From: Blastococcus sp. MG754426
GTDB lineage: Bacteria > Actinomycetota > Actinomycetes > Mycobacteriales > Geodermatophilaceae
Length of the DNA stretch: 64,000 nucleotides
NCBI RefSeq assembly: GCF_021699055.1
Contig: NZ_SSXC01000008.1
Location: 1-64,000 of the forward strand
Direction: 5' to 3'
The first letter of the stretch is position 1. Each line of letters starts with the position of its first letter. This document shows, piece by piece, positions 8,434-17,095 of the stretch. The notes under the pieces were generated by a model. It saw only the letters and a program-made list of their open reading frames with translations, was not told the DNA's origin and made no database searches. A program made the translations under genes and the position numbers.

Positions 8434-9446
8434 GCGGTCCGGATCCTCGGGTCGATGAAGCCGTAGAGGACGTCGACGACGAGGTTGACCAGGATGTAGA
8501 CGAAGGCCACGAAGAGGCTGACTCCCATGATGGCGGGCAGGTCGAGGGTGGTCGCGCTGCGGAAGGCGTAGGACCCGATCCCGGGCCAGGAGAAGATCCG
8601 CTCCACGAGCACGGTCCCCGCGAGCAGCGAGGCGAACGCGGTGCCGACGACCGTGATGATCGGGATCAGCGCACCGCGCATGACGTGCCGCCGGACGATC
8701 AGCGACAGGGGCAGCCCCTTGGCGTGCGCCGCCCGGACGTAGTCGTTGCCCAGCACCTCGAGCACCGAACTGCGCACGAAGCGCGTGAGCAGGCCGACCG
8801 TGAACGCGGCGAGGACCAGCGCCGGCAGGATCACGTGCTCCAGCGCCGAGCCGAAGGTTGCCAGGTCACCGGCGAGCAGCGCGTCGACGGTGTACATCCC
8901 GGTCACCTTCGGCGGTGGCGCCTCGCCGGGGTCGAGCCGGCCCGCGCTGGGGAACCAGCCCAGCTGGAAGCTGAAGACGTAGACCGCGATCAGCGCCAGC
9001 CAGAAGAGCGGCACGGAGACGCCCCCCAGGCTGAGCACCCGGAACAGCTGGTCGACGGGTCGGTCGCGGCGCAACGCCGCCCACGTACCGCAGCCGATGC
9101 CGACGACGAGGCTGACCACCACCGCGACCAGCGCGAGCTCCGCCGAGGCCGGCCCGAACTCACCGAGATCGGTGAGCACGGGCCGGCGGCTCTGCTGCGA
9201 GACGCCGAGGTCGCCCTGGACGAGGTTCACCAGGTAGTTGCCGAACTGGACGACCAGCGGCTGGTCCAGCCCGTTGGCCGCGCGCCAGGCGGCCACCACC
9301 TCGGGGTCCTCGAGCGCCTGCTGCCCGAGGTTCGCCGCCGCCGGGTCGCCCGGGACCACGTTCGTCAGCACGAACGACGCCAGGACGACCCCGAAGGCGA
9401 GCACGACGGTCGCCACCACCCGCCGGGAGAGGAACCTCAGCAGCAC
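8430..9446 (-). CDS. Peptide ABC transporter permease, DppB/OppB type
   Basis: A 338-residue permease of the DppB/OppB family. It has an N-terminal helix (VVATVVLAFGVVLASFVL) then the NVVPGDPAA segment typical of DppB. The EAA-type loop is in YVRAAHAKGLPLSLIVRRHVMRGALIP, and the C-terminus ends VDVLYGFIDPRIR, the usual DppB ending. GTG start at 9446, 13 bp after the binding-protein stop, so it is translated with it. Confidence 0.94.
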   Translation of the reverse strand: MLLRFLSRRVVATVVLAFGVVLASFVLTNVVPGDPAAANLGQQALEDPEVVAAWRAANGLDQPLVVQFGNYLVNLVQGDLGVSQQSRRPVLTDLGEFGPASAELALVAVVVSLVVGIGCGTWAALRRDRPVDQLFRVLSLGGVSVPLFWLALIAVYVFSFQLGWFPSAGRLDPGEAPPPKVTGMYTVDALLAGDLATFGSALEHVILPALVLAAFTVGLLTRFVRSSVLEVLGNDYVRAAHAKGLPLSLIVRRHVMRGALIPIITVVGTAFASLLAGTVLVERIFSWPGIGSYAFRSATTLDLPAIMGVSLFVAFVYILVNLVVDVLYGFIDPRIRTA

Positions 9447-9459
9447 GGCCGGTCCTCCC

Positions 9460-11055
9460 TCAGCGCCCGATCGCGGTGAGGTCCAGCGTCCACGCCGGGT
9501 GGAAGGGCACCGCGCCGATGTCGGCGGAGGCGACGACCGCGGCGGTCGGCTGGAAGACGGGGAACATGACCCCCTCCTCGTTCATGAGCTGCTGGAACTC
9601 CTCGAAGAGCACCGCGCGACGCTCGTCGTCGGACTCACCGGCGACCTCGGCCATCACGCGCTCGATCTCCGGCGCGGCACCCGCCTGCCAGCCGGCCCGC
9701 TTGCCGACGAGCTCACCGGGGCCGAAGGCCAGGTAGTCGGCCGGGTCCGGGTAGTCCGGCGCCCACAGCCACAGCCCCATCTGCTCCTGGCCGTTGCGGT
9801 AGGTCTCCAGGGTGGTGGCGATGGGGCCCGGCTTGAGCTCCAGGTTCACGCCCACCTCGGCGAGGCCGGCCTGCAGGCGCTCGGCCACCGGCCCGAAGCT
9901 CAGCCCGTTGGCCGAGAAGTCGCTCGGGTACTCCAGCTCCACGGTCACCGGGCCGCCCAGCCGCTCCACGGCGGCCTTCGCGCGCTCCACGTCGCGCTGG
10001 GGTGCCTGGTCCTGGTCCAGCGCGCCGAAGAAGACGTTCGGGATGATGCCGGGGACCCGCACGGCGCCGTCACCGGCGATCTCCAGCAGCCCGTCGTAGT
10101 CGATGCCGTAGCGCACCGCCTCGCGGAAGTCCGGGGAGGAGGTGATCTCCGAGACCGCGGGGTCGGCGTTGGCGAAGGTGAACCAGATGTTCGGCGAGGC
10201 GACCTCGTCGATCAGGAGGTTGGGGTCCCCCCGCAGGCCGGCCAGCTGCTCGGACGCCAGGTCGAGCGCGATGTGGCTCTGGCCGCTCTGGACGTTCATC
10301 GCCTGCGTCGGGCCCTCGACGTTGCGCAGCACGATGCGCTGGAAGGGCGGCGCCTCACCGCGGTAGTCCGGGTTGGCCGCCAGCACCGTCTCGGTGGAGG
10401 TGCTGAACTGGTCCAGGACGTAGGGCCCGGTGCCGACCGACTGGGAGTTCAGGAACTCCTCCGCCGTGTCGGTCTCCGCCGCGTCGGGAGCGTCGGTGCC
10501 ACCGTTCTCGCGGACGGCGTCGGCGTTGAGGATGCCCAGGCTCGGGCGGGGCAGGATGCGCAGCAGCTGGGGGTTGGGCTGCTCGCTGCGGAGGACCACG
10601 GTGCCCGGGCCGTCGGCCTCGGCGGTGATCCCCTCCACGAGGAAGGAGCCGTTGCCCTTCAGGTTCTTGACGCGGTTGATGGAGAAGACCACGTCGTCGG
10701 AGTCCAGCGGTGACCCGTCGGCGAAGGTGACGCCCTCCTCGAGGGTGAAGGTGTACTCCGTCGCGTCATCGTTGACCGTCCACTCCGTCGCCAGCGCCGG
10801 GGCCACCTCGGACAGGTCGCCGTCCTCGAAGGTCACCAGCGTCTCGTAGAGCGCCCTGCCGACGATCGTGCCGGCGACCTCGAACTGGCGGCCCGGGTCG
10901 GCCGTCTTCAGGTCGAACGCCTTGTCCACCACGAGCGTCTCGGGGAGGTCCCCGGCGGTCGCGCCGGTGCCCTCCGCGTCGCCGCCGCAAGCCGTCAGTG
11001 CGAGTGCTCCGGCACAGAGTGCCGCGAAGCCCACCCGCCGTCGTGGTCCTGACAT
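9460..11055 (-). CDS. ABC transporter substrate-binding lipoprotein (family 5), operon-leading
   Basis: A 531-residue family-5 solute-binding protein and first gene of the importer operon. The N-terminus MSGPRRRV, hydrophobic core and lipobox LALTAC (cysteine near residue 22) mark a lipoprotein anchored outside the membrane. Mature-domain hallmarks include VDKAFDLKTADPGR and YTFTLEEGVTFADGSPLDSDDVVFS, the conserved SBP_bac_5 block. The ATG at 11055 has a GAGGAG site; a longer upstream reading would spoil the signal peptide. The tandem operator at 11105-11138 lies 50 bp upstream. The sequence differs clearly from the binding protein at 30-1808, so the importer may accept two substrate ranges. 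Confidence 0.94.
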   Translation of the reverse strand: MSGPRRRVGFAALCAGALALTACGGDAEGTGATAGDLPETLVVDKAFDLKTADPGRQFEVAGTIVGRALYETLVTFEDGDLSEVAPALATEWTVNDDATEYTFTLEEGVTFADGSPLDSDDVVFSINRVKNLKGNGSFLVEGITAEADGPGTVVLRSEQPNPQLLRILPRPSLGILNADAVRENGGTDAPDAAETDTAEEFLNSQSVGTGPYVLDQFSTSTETVLAANPDYRGEAPPFQRIVLRNVEGPTQAMNVQSGQSHIALDLASEQLAGLRGDPNLLIDEVASPNIWFTFANADPAVSEITSSPDFREAVRYGIDYDGLLEIAGDGAVRVPGIIPNVFFGALDQDQAPQRDVERAKAAVERLGGPVTVELEYPSDFSANGLSFGPVAERLQAGLAEVGVNLELKPGPIATTLETYRNGQEQMGLWLWAPDYPDPADYLAFGPGELVGKRAGWQAGAAPEIERVMAEVAGESDDERRAVLFEEFQQLMNEEGVMFPVFQPTAAVVASADIGAVPFHPAWTLDLTAIGR

Positions 11056-11104
11056 GTCATCTCCTCGCTCGCCCGGCCGGGCCTGCCGAACGGTGCTCGG
11101 CCGC

Positions 11105-11138
11105 GTGCACTCTGCGAACTTCTGTTCGCGAAGCGCAG
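11105..11138. promoter_or_regulatory. Tandem 15-bp operator of the importer operon
   Basis: Boxes GTGCACTCTGCGAAC (11105-11119; right arm conserved) and GTTCGCGAAGCGCAG (11124-11138; left arm conserved) start 19 bp apart, in the same geometry as at 1868, 2788 and 2899. Together their inner arms also form GCGAAC-TTCT-GTTCGC. The site lies about 50 bp upstream of the lead gene's ATG at 11055. Confidence 0.6.
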
Positions 11139-11337
11139 CCTGCCGCATCATCCGATGCGTCGGCAAGGACGTCGGCCGAAGTTGTCGGACGCGTCGCGGC
11201 ACGCCGGAGGCGGCCGCGGGCAGACGCCGCAGCCGGGGGCTGCCGTCGTCGCACGGCGGCGAGCGGGGCGCTCCCGCGCGGTACCGGACCCCGTTCCGGG
11301 GTGGCCGGCACCCGAGGAGGGCCGGGTTGCGCGGTGG

Positions 11338-11889
11338 TCAGGCCTCGCGCGCGAGGAGGAAGAAGAAGGGGTCGGGCAGGCCCCGCAGGTCCATCAGGCC
11401 GAGCACGGTCCGGCTGCCCACCCGCTTGAAGACGTCGACGATCGGCAGCCGGTCGTAGACCATCGCCGCGGTGACGACCCCGCGGTGCTCGACGGCGCGC
11501 AGCCGGGCCTTCGGGCGGCGGGTGGTCAGCAGGGGCCGGACGGCGGTGAAGGCGAGGCGGGCGGGCGTGCGGTGCGCCAGTGCGGGCAACCTGCGCAGCA
11601 CGCCCAGCGGGACCGGCGCCGGGTTCACCGGCCGCGGCCCGGAGCGCGTGGCGAACAGCAGCGGGTGCGCCGTCTCGGCGTCACGGAACTCCTTGCCCCA
11701 CCAGCCGTAGCGCTCCAGCAGGCCGTCCAGCGGCGACCCGGTGGGCACCCCGCTCCCCCGCCACCGGCCGAACATCTCCTCGACCGCCACCGGTTGCGCG
11801 AGGTCGAACATCGCGAGGGCCTCGTCCCTGGGGATGCCCCGGGCGGCCTGCGCCGGCCACTGGTCGGTGCCGAGGGACTCCCGCGTCAT
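11338..11889 (-). CDS. GXWXG / DUF4334 domain protein
   Basis: A 183-residue protein with the two-domain layout of the GXWXG (PF14231) and DUF4334 (PF14232) families. The first domain shows FGRWRGSGVPTGSPLDGLL, which contains the G-x-W-x-G motif, near residues 40-58. The second shows LRAVEHRGVVTAAMVYDRLP followed by DVFKRV and a GLMDLRG ending. The function of this pair is unknown. The ATG at 11889 overlaps the DUF4177 stop upstream (ATGA), so the two are cotranscribed. Confidence 0.85.
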   Translation of the reverse strand: MTRESLGTDQWPAQAARGIPRDEALAMFDLAQPVAVEEMFGRWRGSGVPTGSPLDGLLERYGWWGKEFRDAETAHPLLFATRSGPRPVNPAPVPLGVLRRLPALAHRTPARLAFTAVRPLLTTRRPKARLRAVEHRGVVTAAMVYDRLPIVDVFKRVGSRTVLGLMDLRGLPDPFFFLLAREA

Positions 11890-12098
11890 CCCACCGGGCG
11901 CTCGAAGGTCGCCAGCACGCCGTCGACGCCACCGGGGCCGATCCGGCCCTTGACCTCGACCGCGGTGATCGCCGTGGGCTGCCAGCCGTTCCGGGCGTGG
12001 TCGCCCCGCACCTTCTCCGGCTTCCCGCCGGACATCGTGCCGCCGATGAGGCCCTCGCGGATCTCCTCGACCTTGTACTCGTAGCGCGCGGCAGCCAT
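11886..12098 (-). CDS. DUF4177 domain protein
   Basis: A 70-residue protein matching the small DUF4177 family: YEYKVEEI near the N-terminus, then a glycine-rich middle and a NGWQPTAITAV strand, where the family usually reads GWEL. The ATG at 12098 is preceded by a GGGAGGA ribosome-binding site. Function unknown; translationally coupled to the GXWXG gene. Confidence 0.75.
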   Translation of the reverse strand: MAAARYEYKVEEIREGLIGGTMSGGKPEKVRGDHARNGWQPTAITAVEVKGRIGPGGVDGVLATFERPVG

Positions 12099-12192
12099 GG
12101 ATCGCCCGTCCTCCCGGTGATCGCGTCGGTCGCCCGCCAGCCTGCCCCGCCGGCCCGGTGGCGTCGAGCCGGACGGCCCGGGCGGGGCGGTC

Positions 12193-14307
12193 TCACCGGC
12201 CGGCGCCACCACCGCCGGCCGCGGCGAGGGTGCGCTCCAGCTCCGGGGTCAGCCGCGGGATGGGCCGGGTGTCCTCGTCGACCGGCGGGCGCGGGAGCGG
12301 CGAGACGAACGGGCTGCGCACCGCGGCGGCCACCGCGCCCGGGTTGACCGAGGCGGCCGGCACGCGGCGACCGGCGGCGGGTGCCTCGAGGGCGACAGGC
12401 GTGATCTCGGTGGCCGCCCAGCGGGCCGCACCGGCGCCGAACGCCGTCGCGGACAGCGCCGCCAGCTCGCGCCACTGCCGGCCGGTGAACTGCAGGCGGT
12501 GGACGTCGTCGACGCGGGACCGGACCACCGCGCGGAAGACGACGTGCGCGGCGCGGTCGGGCACGCGGATGCCCAGCTCCACCTCGGCCCCGACCGAGGC
12601 GCCGACCCCGCGGACGCGCACCTGCGCGCCCCCGAGCGAGACGTCGACGAGCCGGGCCGGGACGCCGTCGACGACGGCGGGCAGCGCGGCCGGGAACCGG
12701 TGCCCGTCGCGCCGCTCGGCGGAGAAGCGCGGGTCGCGGATGCGGCGGATGCCGGCGACGACGAAGCCCAGCGTGCTCACCACCCAGAAGACCGGCACCA
12801 GCGTGGTGCCGCCCAGGCCGTGCCGGATCGGCGTCCAGCCGGCCACGCTCGCGGCCGTGAAGAGCAGGCTCCCGGCGAGCACGGCGGCCAGCACGAGCAG
12901 CACCGCCGGCACCCGCGCGCGGGTCCGCTCCGCCCCCGTGCGGCCCTTCGCGGTGACCGCGAACCGGCCGGTGCCGCGCAGCACGAGCGAGAGCGTGGCG
13001 GCCAGGTTGGAGGGCAGCCGGACCACCTCGAAGAGCAGGGAGAACCGCGCCGGGGCGAAGCCGCGCGACAGGAGGGTCAGCGCGACCTGCTGCAGCAGGA
13101 ACGGGACGCCGGCCATCACCGCGAAGAGCACGGGCGGCGCGTCCACCGGGAACACCCCGGTGAGCAGCACGGTCACCGGCACGAGGGCGAGGCCCAGCGT
13201 CCGCCACGAGTCGAACCACGCCGACAGCGAGTAGAGATACCCCAGCCGCTGCCTGGGTGCGAGCCCCGGAGCGGTCAGCGGGTTGTCGTGCCGCAGCACC
13301 TGCATCGCGCCCCGGCCCCAGCGCCGGCGCTGCGCGTAGAAGGCAGCCGGGCTGCCCGCGGCCAGACCCCGGGCGAGCACCTCGTTGTGGTAGGCGCTCC
13401 GCCAGCCCGCGCGATGCAGCTTCATGGTGGTGTGGAAGTCCTCGGTGAGCGACTCGGTGGCCACCCCGCCGACCTGGCGCAGCGCCTCGGTGCGCAGCAC
13501 GGCGTTGGTCCCGCACCAGAAGGCCGCACCCGCGTGGTGCTTGCCGGCCTGGATCACCCGGTAGAACAGCGACTCCTCGTGCAGGTCGACGCCCGGGCGC
13601 AGGTGCTCGAAGGAGCTCGTGTTGTAGAAGTGCTGCGGCGTCTGCACCAGCGCGAGCCGGTCGTCCGCGAAGTAGGGCAGCGTCCGGGTGAGGAACTCCG
13701 GGTCGGGCACGTGGTCGGCGTCGAACACCGCGACGAGGTCGGTGCCCACCAGTGCCAGCGCGTGGTTGAGGTTGCCCGCCTTGGCGTGGTCGTGCTCGGT
13801 GCGGCTGACGTAGCGGGCGCCCAGCGCGGTCACCATCTCCTCGACCTCGAGCCGGTCACCGTCGTCCAGCACCCAGGTCTCGTGCTCGCCCTCCATGGCC
13901 AGGCAGGCGGCGACGGTGGGCAGCAGCACGTCCAGGTGCTCGTCGTAGGTCGCGACCAGCACGGTGACCGACGGCGCCGGCCCGGGACGCGGCGTCGGCA
14001 CGGTCGCCGGTGAGACGTCCCAGGTCGTCATCACGAACAGCACGAGGGCGAGCCCGCCGTAGAGCTCCAGCGCGAGGAAGGGGACGCCCAGCCAGAGCGC
14101 CGGGCCCTCGGGCAGGGTCGCCAGCAGCCGCCAGGTCAGGTAGGCGGCGGTGGCCACGACGGCGGTGACGGCCACCGCGCGCACCACGAGCAGCCGCGCG
14201 GCGCTCTCCGGCGCCGGGACGGCGTCCCGCGTCCCGCTGGGGCGGTCCAGCGCCGCCCGGTCCGTGCTCACGCAGCAGGCATCGACACGCGCACCGGCCG
14301 GGCACAT
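12193..14307 (-). CDS. Cellulose-synthase-like glycosyltransferase with PilZ domain
   Basis: A 704-residue processive family-2 glycosyltransferase of the BcsA type. Two N-terminal helices precede the GT-A domain: VTVLVATYDEH, the DDGD site, DADH (the DxD metal site), TEDFHTTMKLHRAGW (the TED catalytic base) and QRRRWGRGAMQ (the QxxRW acceptor motif). Several more membrane helices follow, then a PilZ domain (RRDGHRFPA, then DVSLGGAQVRV), which binds c-di-GMP in relatives; the first arginines are partly conserved. A proline-rich cytoplasmic tail ends the protein. It probably polymerises a beta-glucan-like exopolysaccharide. No BcsB-like partner is adjacent. The ATG at 14307 has no clear ribosome site; GTG at 14271 is an alternative start. 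Confidence 0.88.
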   Translation of the reverse strand: MCPAGARVDACCVSTDRAALDRPSGTRDAVPAPESAARLLVVRAVAVTAVVATAAYLTWRLLATLPEGPALWLGVPFLALELYGGLALVLFVMTTWDVSPATVPTPRPGPAPSVTVLVATYDEHLDVLLPTVAACLAMEGEHETWVLDDGDRLEVEEMVTALGARYVSRTEHDHAKAGNLNHALALVGTDLVAVFDADHVPDPEFLTRTLPYFADDRLALVQTPQHFYNTSSFEHLRPGVDLHEESLFYRVIQAGKHHAGAAFWCGTNAVLRTEALRQVGGVATESLTEDFHTTMKLHRAGWRSAYHNEVLARGLAAGSPAAFYAQRRRWGRGAMQVLRHDNPLTAPGLAPRQRLGYLYSLSAWFDSWRTLGLALVPVTVLLTGVFPVDAPPVLFAVMAGVPFLLQQVALTLLSRGFAPARFSLLFEVVRLPSNLAATLSLVLRGTGRFAVTAKGRTGAERTRARVPAVLLVLAAVLAGSLLFTAASVAGWTPIRHGLGGTTLVPVFWVVSTLGFVVAGIRRIRDPRFSAERRDGHRFPAALPAVVDGVPARLVDVSLGGAQVRVRGVGASVGAEVELGIRVPDRAAHVVFRAVVRSRVDDVHRLQFTGRQWRELAALSATAFGAGAARWAATEITPVALEAPAAGRRVPAASVNPGAVAAAVRSPFVSPLPRPPVDEDTRPIPRLTPELERTLAAAGGGGAGR

Positions 14308-14337
14308 CCCCCCGAGGGGTGAGGCCCGGGCCCGCGG

Positions 14338-14913
14338 TCAGCCGCTGCCGCGGAGCCCCTCGGCCGTCCGGTCGGCCATGTCCGCGAACTGCTCCCCCTC
14401 GTGCAGCAGCGTCCAGGCCATGACGAGCTCCACACCCGTCGGCACGCCGTCGGCCTCGACCGCCCCCGGCGGTGCGACGAGGTGGCTGACGCTCTCGACC
14501 AGGAGGCCCTCGCCCTGGCCCGCCACCTGCCGCGCCACCCGCCGGACGCGCAGCGCCGGGCCGGCCGGGAGCGGGACCAGGTCCACGGCGGGCGGCGCGA
14601 GGCCCCGCCCGGCGGCGGCCCGCTCCTGCTCGGCGAGCTCCGCCAGCCCGGTGGTCAGCCGGTACCGGTCCGCACGGAGGCTGGCCAGGACGCCGTGGAC
14701 CGGGTCGGGCACCCAGAGCGCGGCCAGGTCGGGCGGGCCCTGGCGGAGCGCTGCGCCCAGCGACCGCAGCTGCGCACCCAGCCGCGCCGCGCCCTGCCCG
14801 TGGGCACCCAGGTCGGCGCAGACCTCCCGCGCCCACCCGGCCACGGCACCGGACCGGGGCAGCCACACCCAGCCCACGTCGGACGGCTCGACGGAGTACT
14901 CCCAGCCCGTCAC
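14338..14913 (-). CDS. Uncharacterised protein, last gene of the WXG100-like cluster
   Basis: A 191-residue protein I do not recognise. It starts with a GTG (VTGWEYSVEPSDVGWVWL) overlapping the upstream stop by four bases. It has no signal peptide or membrane segment; the middle is helical and alanine/leucine rich, and the C-terminal half carries the strand pattern LVESVSHLVAPP...TGVELVMAWTLL. Coupling to three genes of WXG100-like style suggests an accessory role in a type VII-like locus, but none of the secretion machinery is nearby. Confidence 0.65.
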   Translation of the reverse strand: MTGWEYSVEPSDVGWVWLPRSGAVAGWAREVCADLGAHGQGAARLGAQLRSLGAALRQGPPDLAALWVPDPVHGVLASLRADRYRLTTGLAELAEQERAAAGRGLAPPAVDLVPLPAGPALRVRRVARQVAGQGEGLLVESVSHLVAPPGAVEADGVPTGVELVMAWTLLHEGEQFADMADRTAEGLRGSG

Positions 14914-15509
14914 GGGAGCCACCGGAACGAGCCCGCGACGGCGTCGAAGAGCGCGGTGAGCGGGTCGAGCAGCTCCAGCAGCGGCGTGGAGAAGCTCAGC
15001 AGCACGAAGCCGCCGCCGGGCACCGGGTGGTGGTACTGCGCGACCGCCGTCTGGACGGGGCGGCCACCGGGAGCGGGCGCGAGCACCCGGCGGCGCAGGC
15101 GAGCCACCGGCCCGCAGGGCAGCTCCACCACGTCGGCCGACCCCCCGGGACCGGCCGCGGCCAGGAATGCGGCCTCGTGTGCGCCGGGCCGGTCGCCGGC
15201 CGCCGGGGGGACCACCCCCACCGCCAGGGCGCAGGCGAGCGGTGGGGCGCCCTCCTGGAGCACCGGCAGGTGCACCTCGACCGTGCGGCTGTCCACCCGC
15301 GCGGCGACCGCGTCGTGCAGCACGCGGGCCACCTGGGGCATCAGCCGGTCCCGGTCGGGGCGGCCCCGGATGACCGCCCGGGCGGTGCGGCGGATGTCGG
15401 CGTCCCGCTCCGCGTCGTCCAGGACGCGGATCCGCACCCAGTCGCCGGGCACCGCGAAGGTGAAGTCGCGCGGCCGCACCCCGACGGCCCCCGGCACCCC
15501 GGCGGTCAC
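14910..15509 (-). CDS. Uncharacterised protein in the WXG100-like cluster
   Basis: A 199-residue protein of unknown function. It begins with FTFAVPGDWVRIRVLDD, a strand-rich opening, then helices with RPDRDRLMPQVARVLHDA. Later segments alternate beta strands with proline/glycine loops; PGGGFVLLSFSTPLLELLDPLTALFDAVAGSF ends the protein. No signal or membrane segment is seen. GTG start at 15509 overlaps the preceding stop (GTGA). Its size and context resemble the 191-residue downstream protein, but I see no clear paralogy. Confidence 0.65.
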   Translation of the reverse strand: MTAGVPGAVGVRPRDFTFAVPGDWVRIRVLDDAERDADIRRTARAVIRGRPDRDRLMPQVARVLHDAVAARVDSRTVEVHLPVLQEGAPPLACALAVGVVPPAAGDRPGAHEAAFLAAAGPGGSADVVELPCGPVARLRRRVLAPAPGGRPVQTAVAQYHHPVPGGGFVLLSFSTPLLELLDPLTALFDAVAGSFRWLP

Positions 15510-16753
15510 CTGGCCGCCCGGGCCGGAGCCGGGCCGCCGCTGCCGGCGAAGGCGTTGGCGGCGGGAACGGTGCCGGCGGCGTTCGCGAGCAGGCACGCGC
15601 CCTCGGCCCGGGCGACGCGGGAGAGGCCGGTCTGCACCTGGGGGGCGGCCGTCGCGGCCGTGGGGAGGAAGGTGGGCGGGCCGGCGACGGGATCACGCCA
15701 CAACCCCGACCGGCGGTAGGCCTCGGCCCACTCCCCGCGGGTGGGCAGCCAGCCGCGCGGGTCGCGGGCCCGGGAGGTGAGCGCGCCGGCCGCCGGTCCC
15801 GGGGACGCGGCGACGCGCGAGGCCGCCCGCGCCTCCCGGCGGGTCATCCCCGAACCCCGCAGGTGCGTGACGAGGGACGGGCGGGCCAGCCCGCGGGTGC
15901 CCGTGGCCACCGCCCGGCCGGCCAGCGCGAAGGCGCGACCGGCCCCGAAGGTCAGCACGCCCGCGACGTCCCAGAGCACGGCGTCGAGCCCCGCCCGGCC
16001 GCTCGCCAGCAGCACCGTGTTGCCCACCAGGGAGACGGCACCGGCGGCGAGGGCCAGCGCGGCGAACGGTGCGGCGAAGGGCTGCAGACCCGGGATCGCG
16101 CCGAGGAGGAACGCCGCGAGGCCGAGGGCCCCCGCCACCTTCCCGGCCCAGCCGGTGACGACGGCGATCACGTCCAGGACGTCGTCCCAGAAGCCGTCCG
16201 CGAGGTCGTCGGCGCCCAGGACGTCGTCGACGGCGTCGGCGGCGGTCTCCCCCGCCGCCCGCCACTCGGCCTCCAGGGACGCCAGTTCCTCGCCGGCCGC
16301 CCGGATGCCCCCGGTGGCCGCCGCGGCGTCGTCGTGCGCCCGGCGCTCGGCGACCGGGTCGGGTTCCGGCTGCGCGGCGGCCCGTTCACGGGCCCGCCAG
16401 GCGGCGTCCCGGGCCTCCTCGGCCTCCCGGGCGCGGGCCAGGACGACGTCGGCACGGGCCTGGACGTCCTCCAGGGCGCGCGCGTAGCCGGCCAGGGCCG
16501 CCGCCGTCCCCTCGTACCGGGCGAGCGCCTGCTCGATCGTGCCGGCCACCTCTGCGGTGCGCTCCCGGAACGCCCGGCCGGCGCCGGAGTCCCACACGGT
16601 CGCGCTGCCGTGGATCTCGCGGAGCGCCGTCGCCGCCGTGGTGATCGCCGCGGCCGTGCCGGCGTACTGCCGCGCGAGCCGGGCGACCGCTCCCGCGTCG
16701 CCGCCCACGGGGTCCGACGGGCGCAGCGGCGACCAGTCCCGCGGGCGGCTCAC
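15506..16753 (-). CDS. WXG100/LXG-like protein with central hydrophobic region
   Basis: A 415-residue protein. The N-terminal 100 residues are long helices (VARLARQYAGTAAAITTAATALREI, then TVWDSGAGRAFRERTAEVAGTIEQALARYEGTAAAL) that match the helical hairpin of WXG100/ESX substrates, with a W-x-x-x-x-G turn. A coiled, alanine/glutamate-rich stretch follows. The middle (about 195-255) is strongly hydrophobic, with two or three possible membrane helices around AGALGLAAFLLGAIPGL and FAALALAAGAVSLVG. The C-terminus is basic and carries no toxin domain I recognise. GTG start overlaps the upstream stop. Confidence 0.7.
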   Translation of the reverse strand: MSRPRDWSPLRPSDPVGGDAGAVARLARQYAGTAAAITTAATALREIHGSATVWDSGAGRAFRERTAEVAGTIEQALARYEGTAAALAGYARALEDVQARADVVLARAREAEEARDAAWRARERAAAQPEPDPVAERRAHDDAAAATGGIRAAGEELASLEAEWRAAGETAADAVDDVLGADDLADGFWDDVLDVIAVVTGWAGKVAGALGLAAFLLGAIPGLQPFAAPFAALALAAGAVSLVGNTVLLASGRAGLDAVLWDVAGVLTFGAGRAFALAGRAVATGTRGLARPSLVTHLRGSGMTRREARAASRVAASPGPAAGALTSRARDPRGWLPTRGEWAEAYRRSGLWRDPVAGPPTFLPTAATAAPQVQTGLSRVARAEGACLLANAAGTVPAANAFAGSGGPAPARAAR

Positions 16754-17088
16754 CGCTCACCGGCCAGGGCGGCGACGAGTTCGGTCTCGATCCGCTCGTA
16801 GAGCTCCGCGGCGTCCTGCGCGGCCTGGCCGAGCCCCGCGATGAGCTCGGCCATCTCGGTCCGCCGGCGGTCCCAGCCGGTGCCGAACTCCCGCAGCCGC
16901 TCCCGCAGCCGGTCGTGCGCGATGACGTCACCGCCGACGTCGGCGGTGTCCCGCGCGCGGTCGAACTCACCGTGCACGACCAGCAGGGCCCGCCCCGCAT
17001 CGCGCAGGACCGCCGTCTCCACCTCGAGGCCATCACCCACGCCGCGGACCCTAGGCAGGAACGACCCTGCCCCGGACCCGTCGTCCAC
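16750..17088 (-). CDS. Small WXG100-like helical protein
   Basis: A 112-residue, mostly helical protein. Its heart is VETAVLRDAGRALLVVHGEFDRARDTAD followed by a second helix with EFGTGWDRRRTEMAELIAGLGQAAQDA; the G-T-G-W turn between helices is WXG-like. It is the first gene of a four-gene run joined by GTGA overlaps. The GTG at 17088 gives the full reading; GTG at 17040 (VGDGLEVETAV) is an equally good start, and neither has a clear ribosome-binding site. Confidence 0.65.
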   Translation of the reverse strand: MDDGSGAGSFLPRVRGVGDGLEVETAVLRDAGRALLVVHGEFDRARDTADVGGDVIAHDRLRERLREFGTGWDRRRTEMAELIAGLGQAAQDAAELYERIETELVAALAGER

Positions 17089-17095
17089 AGGCGGG

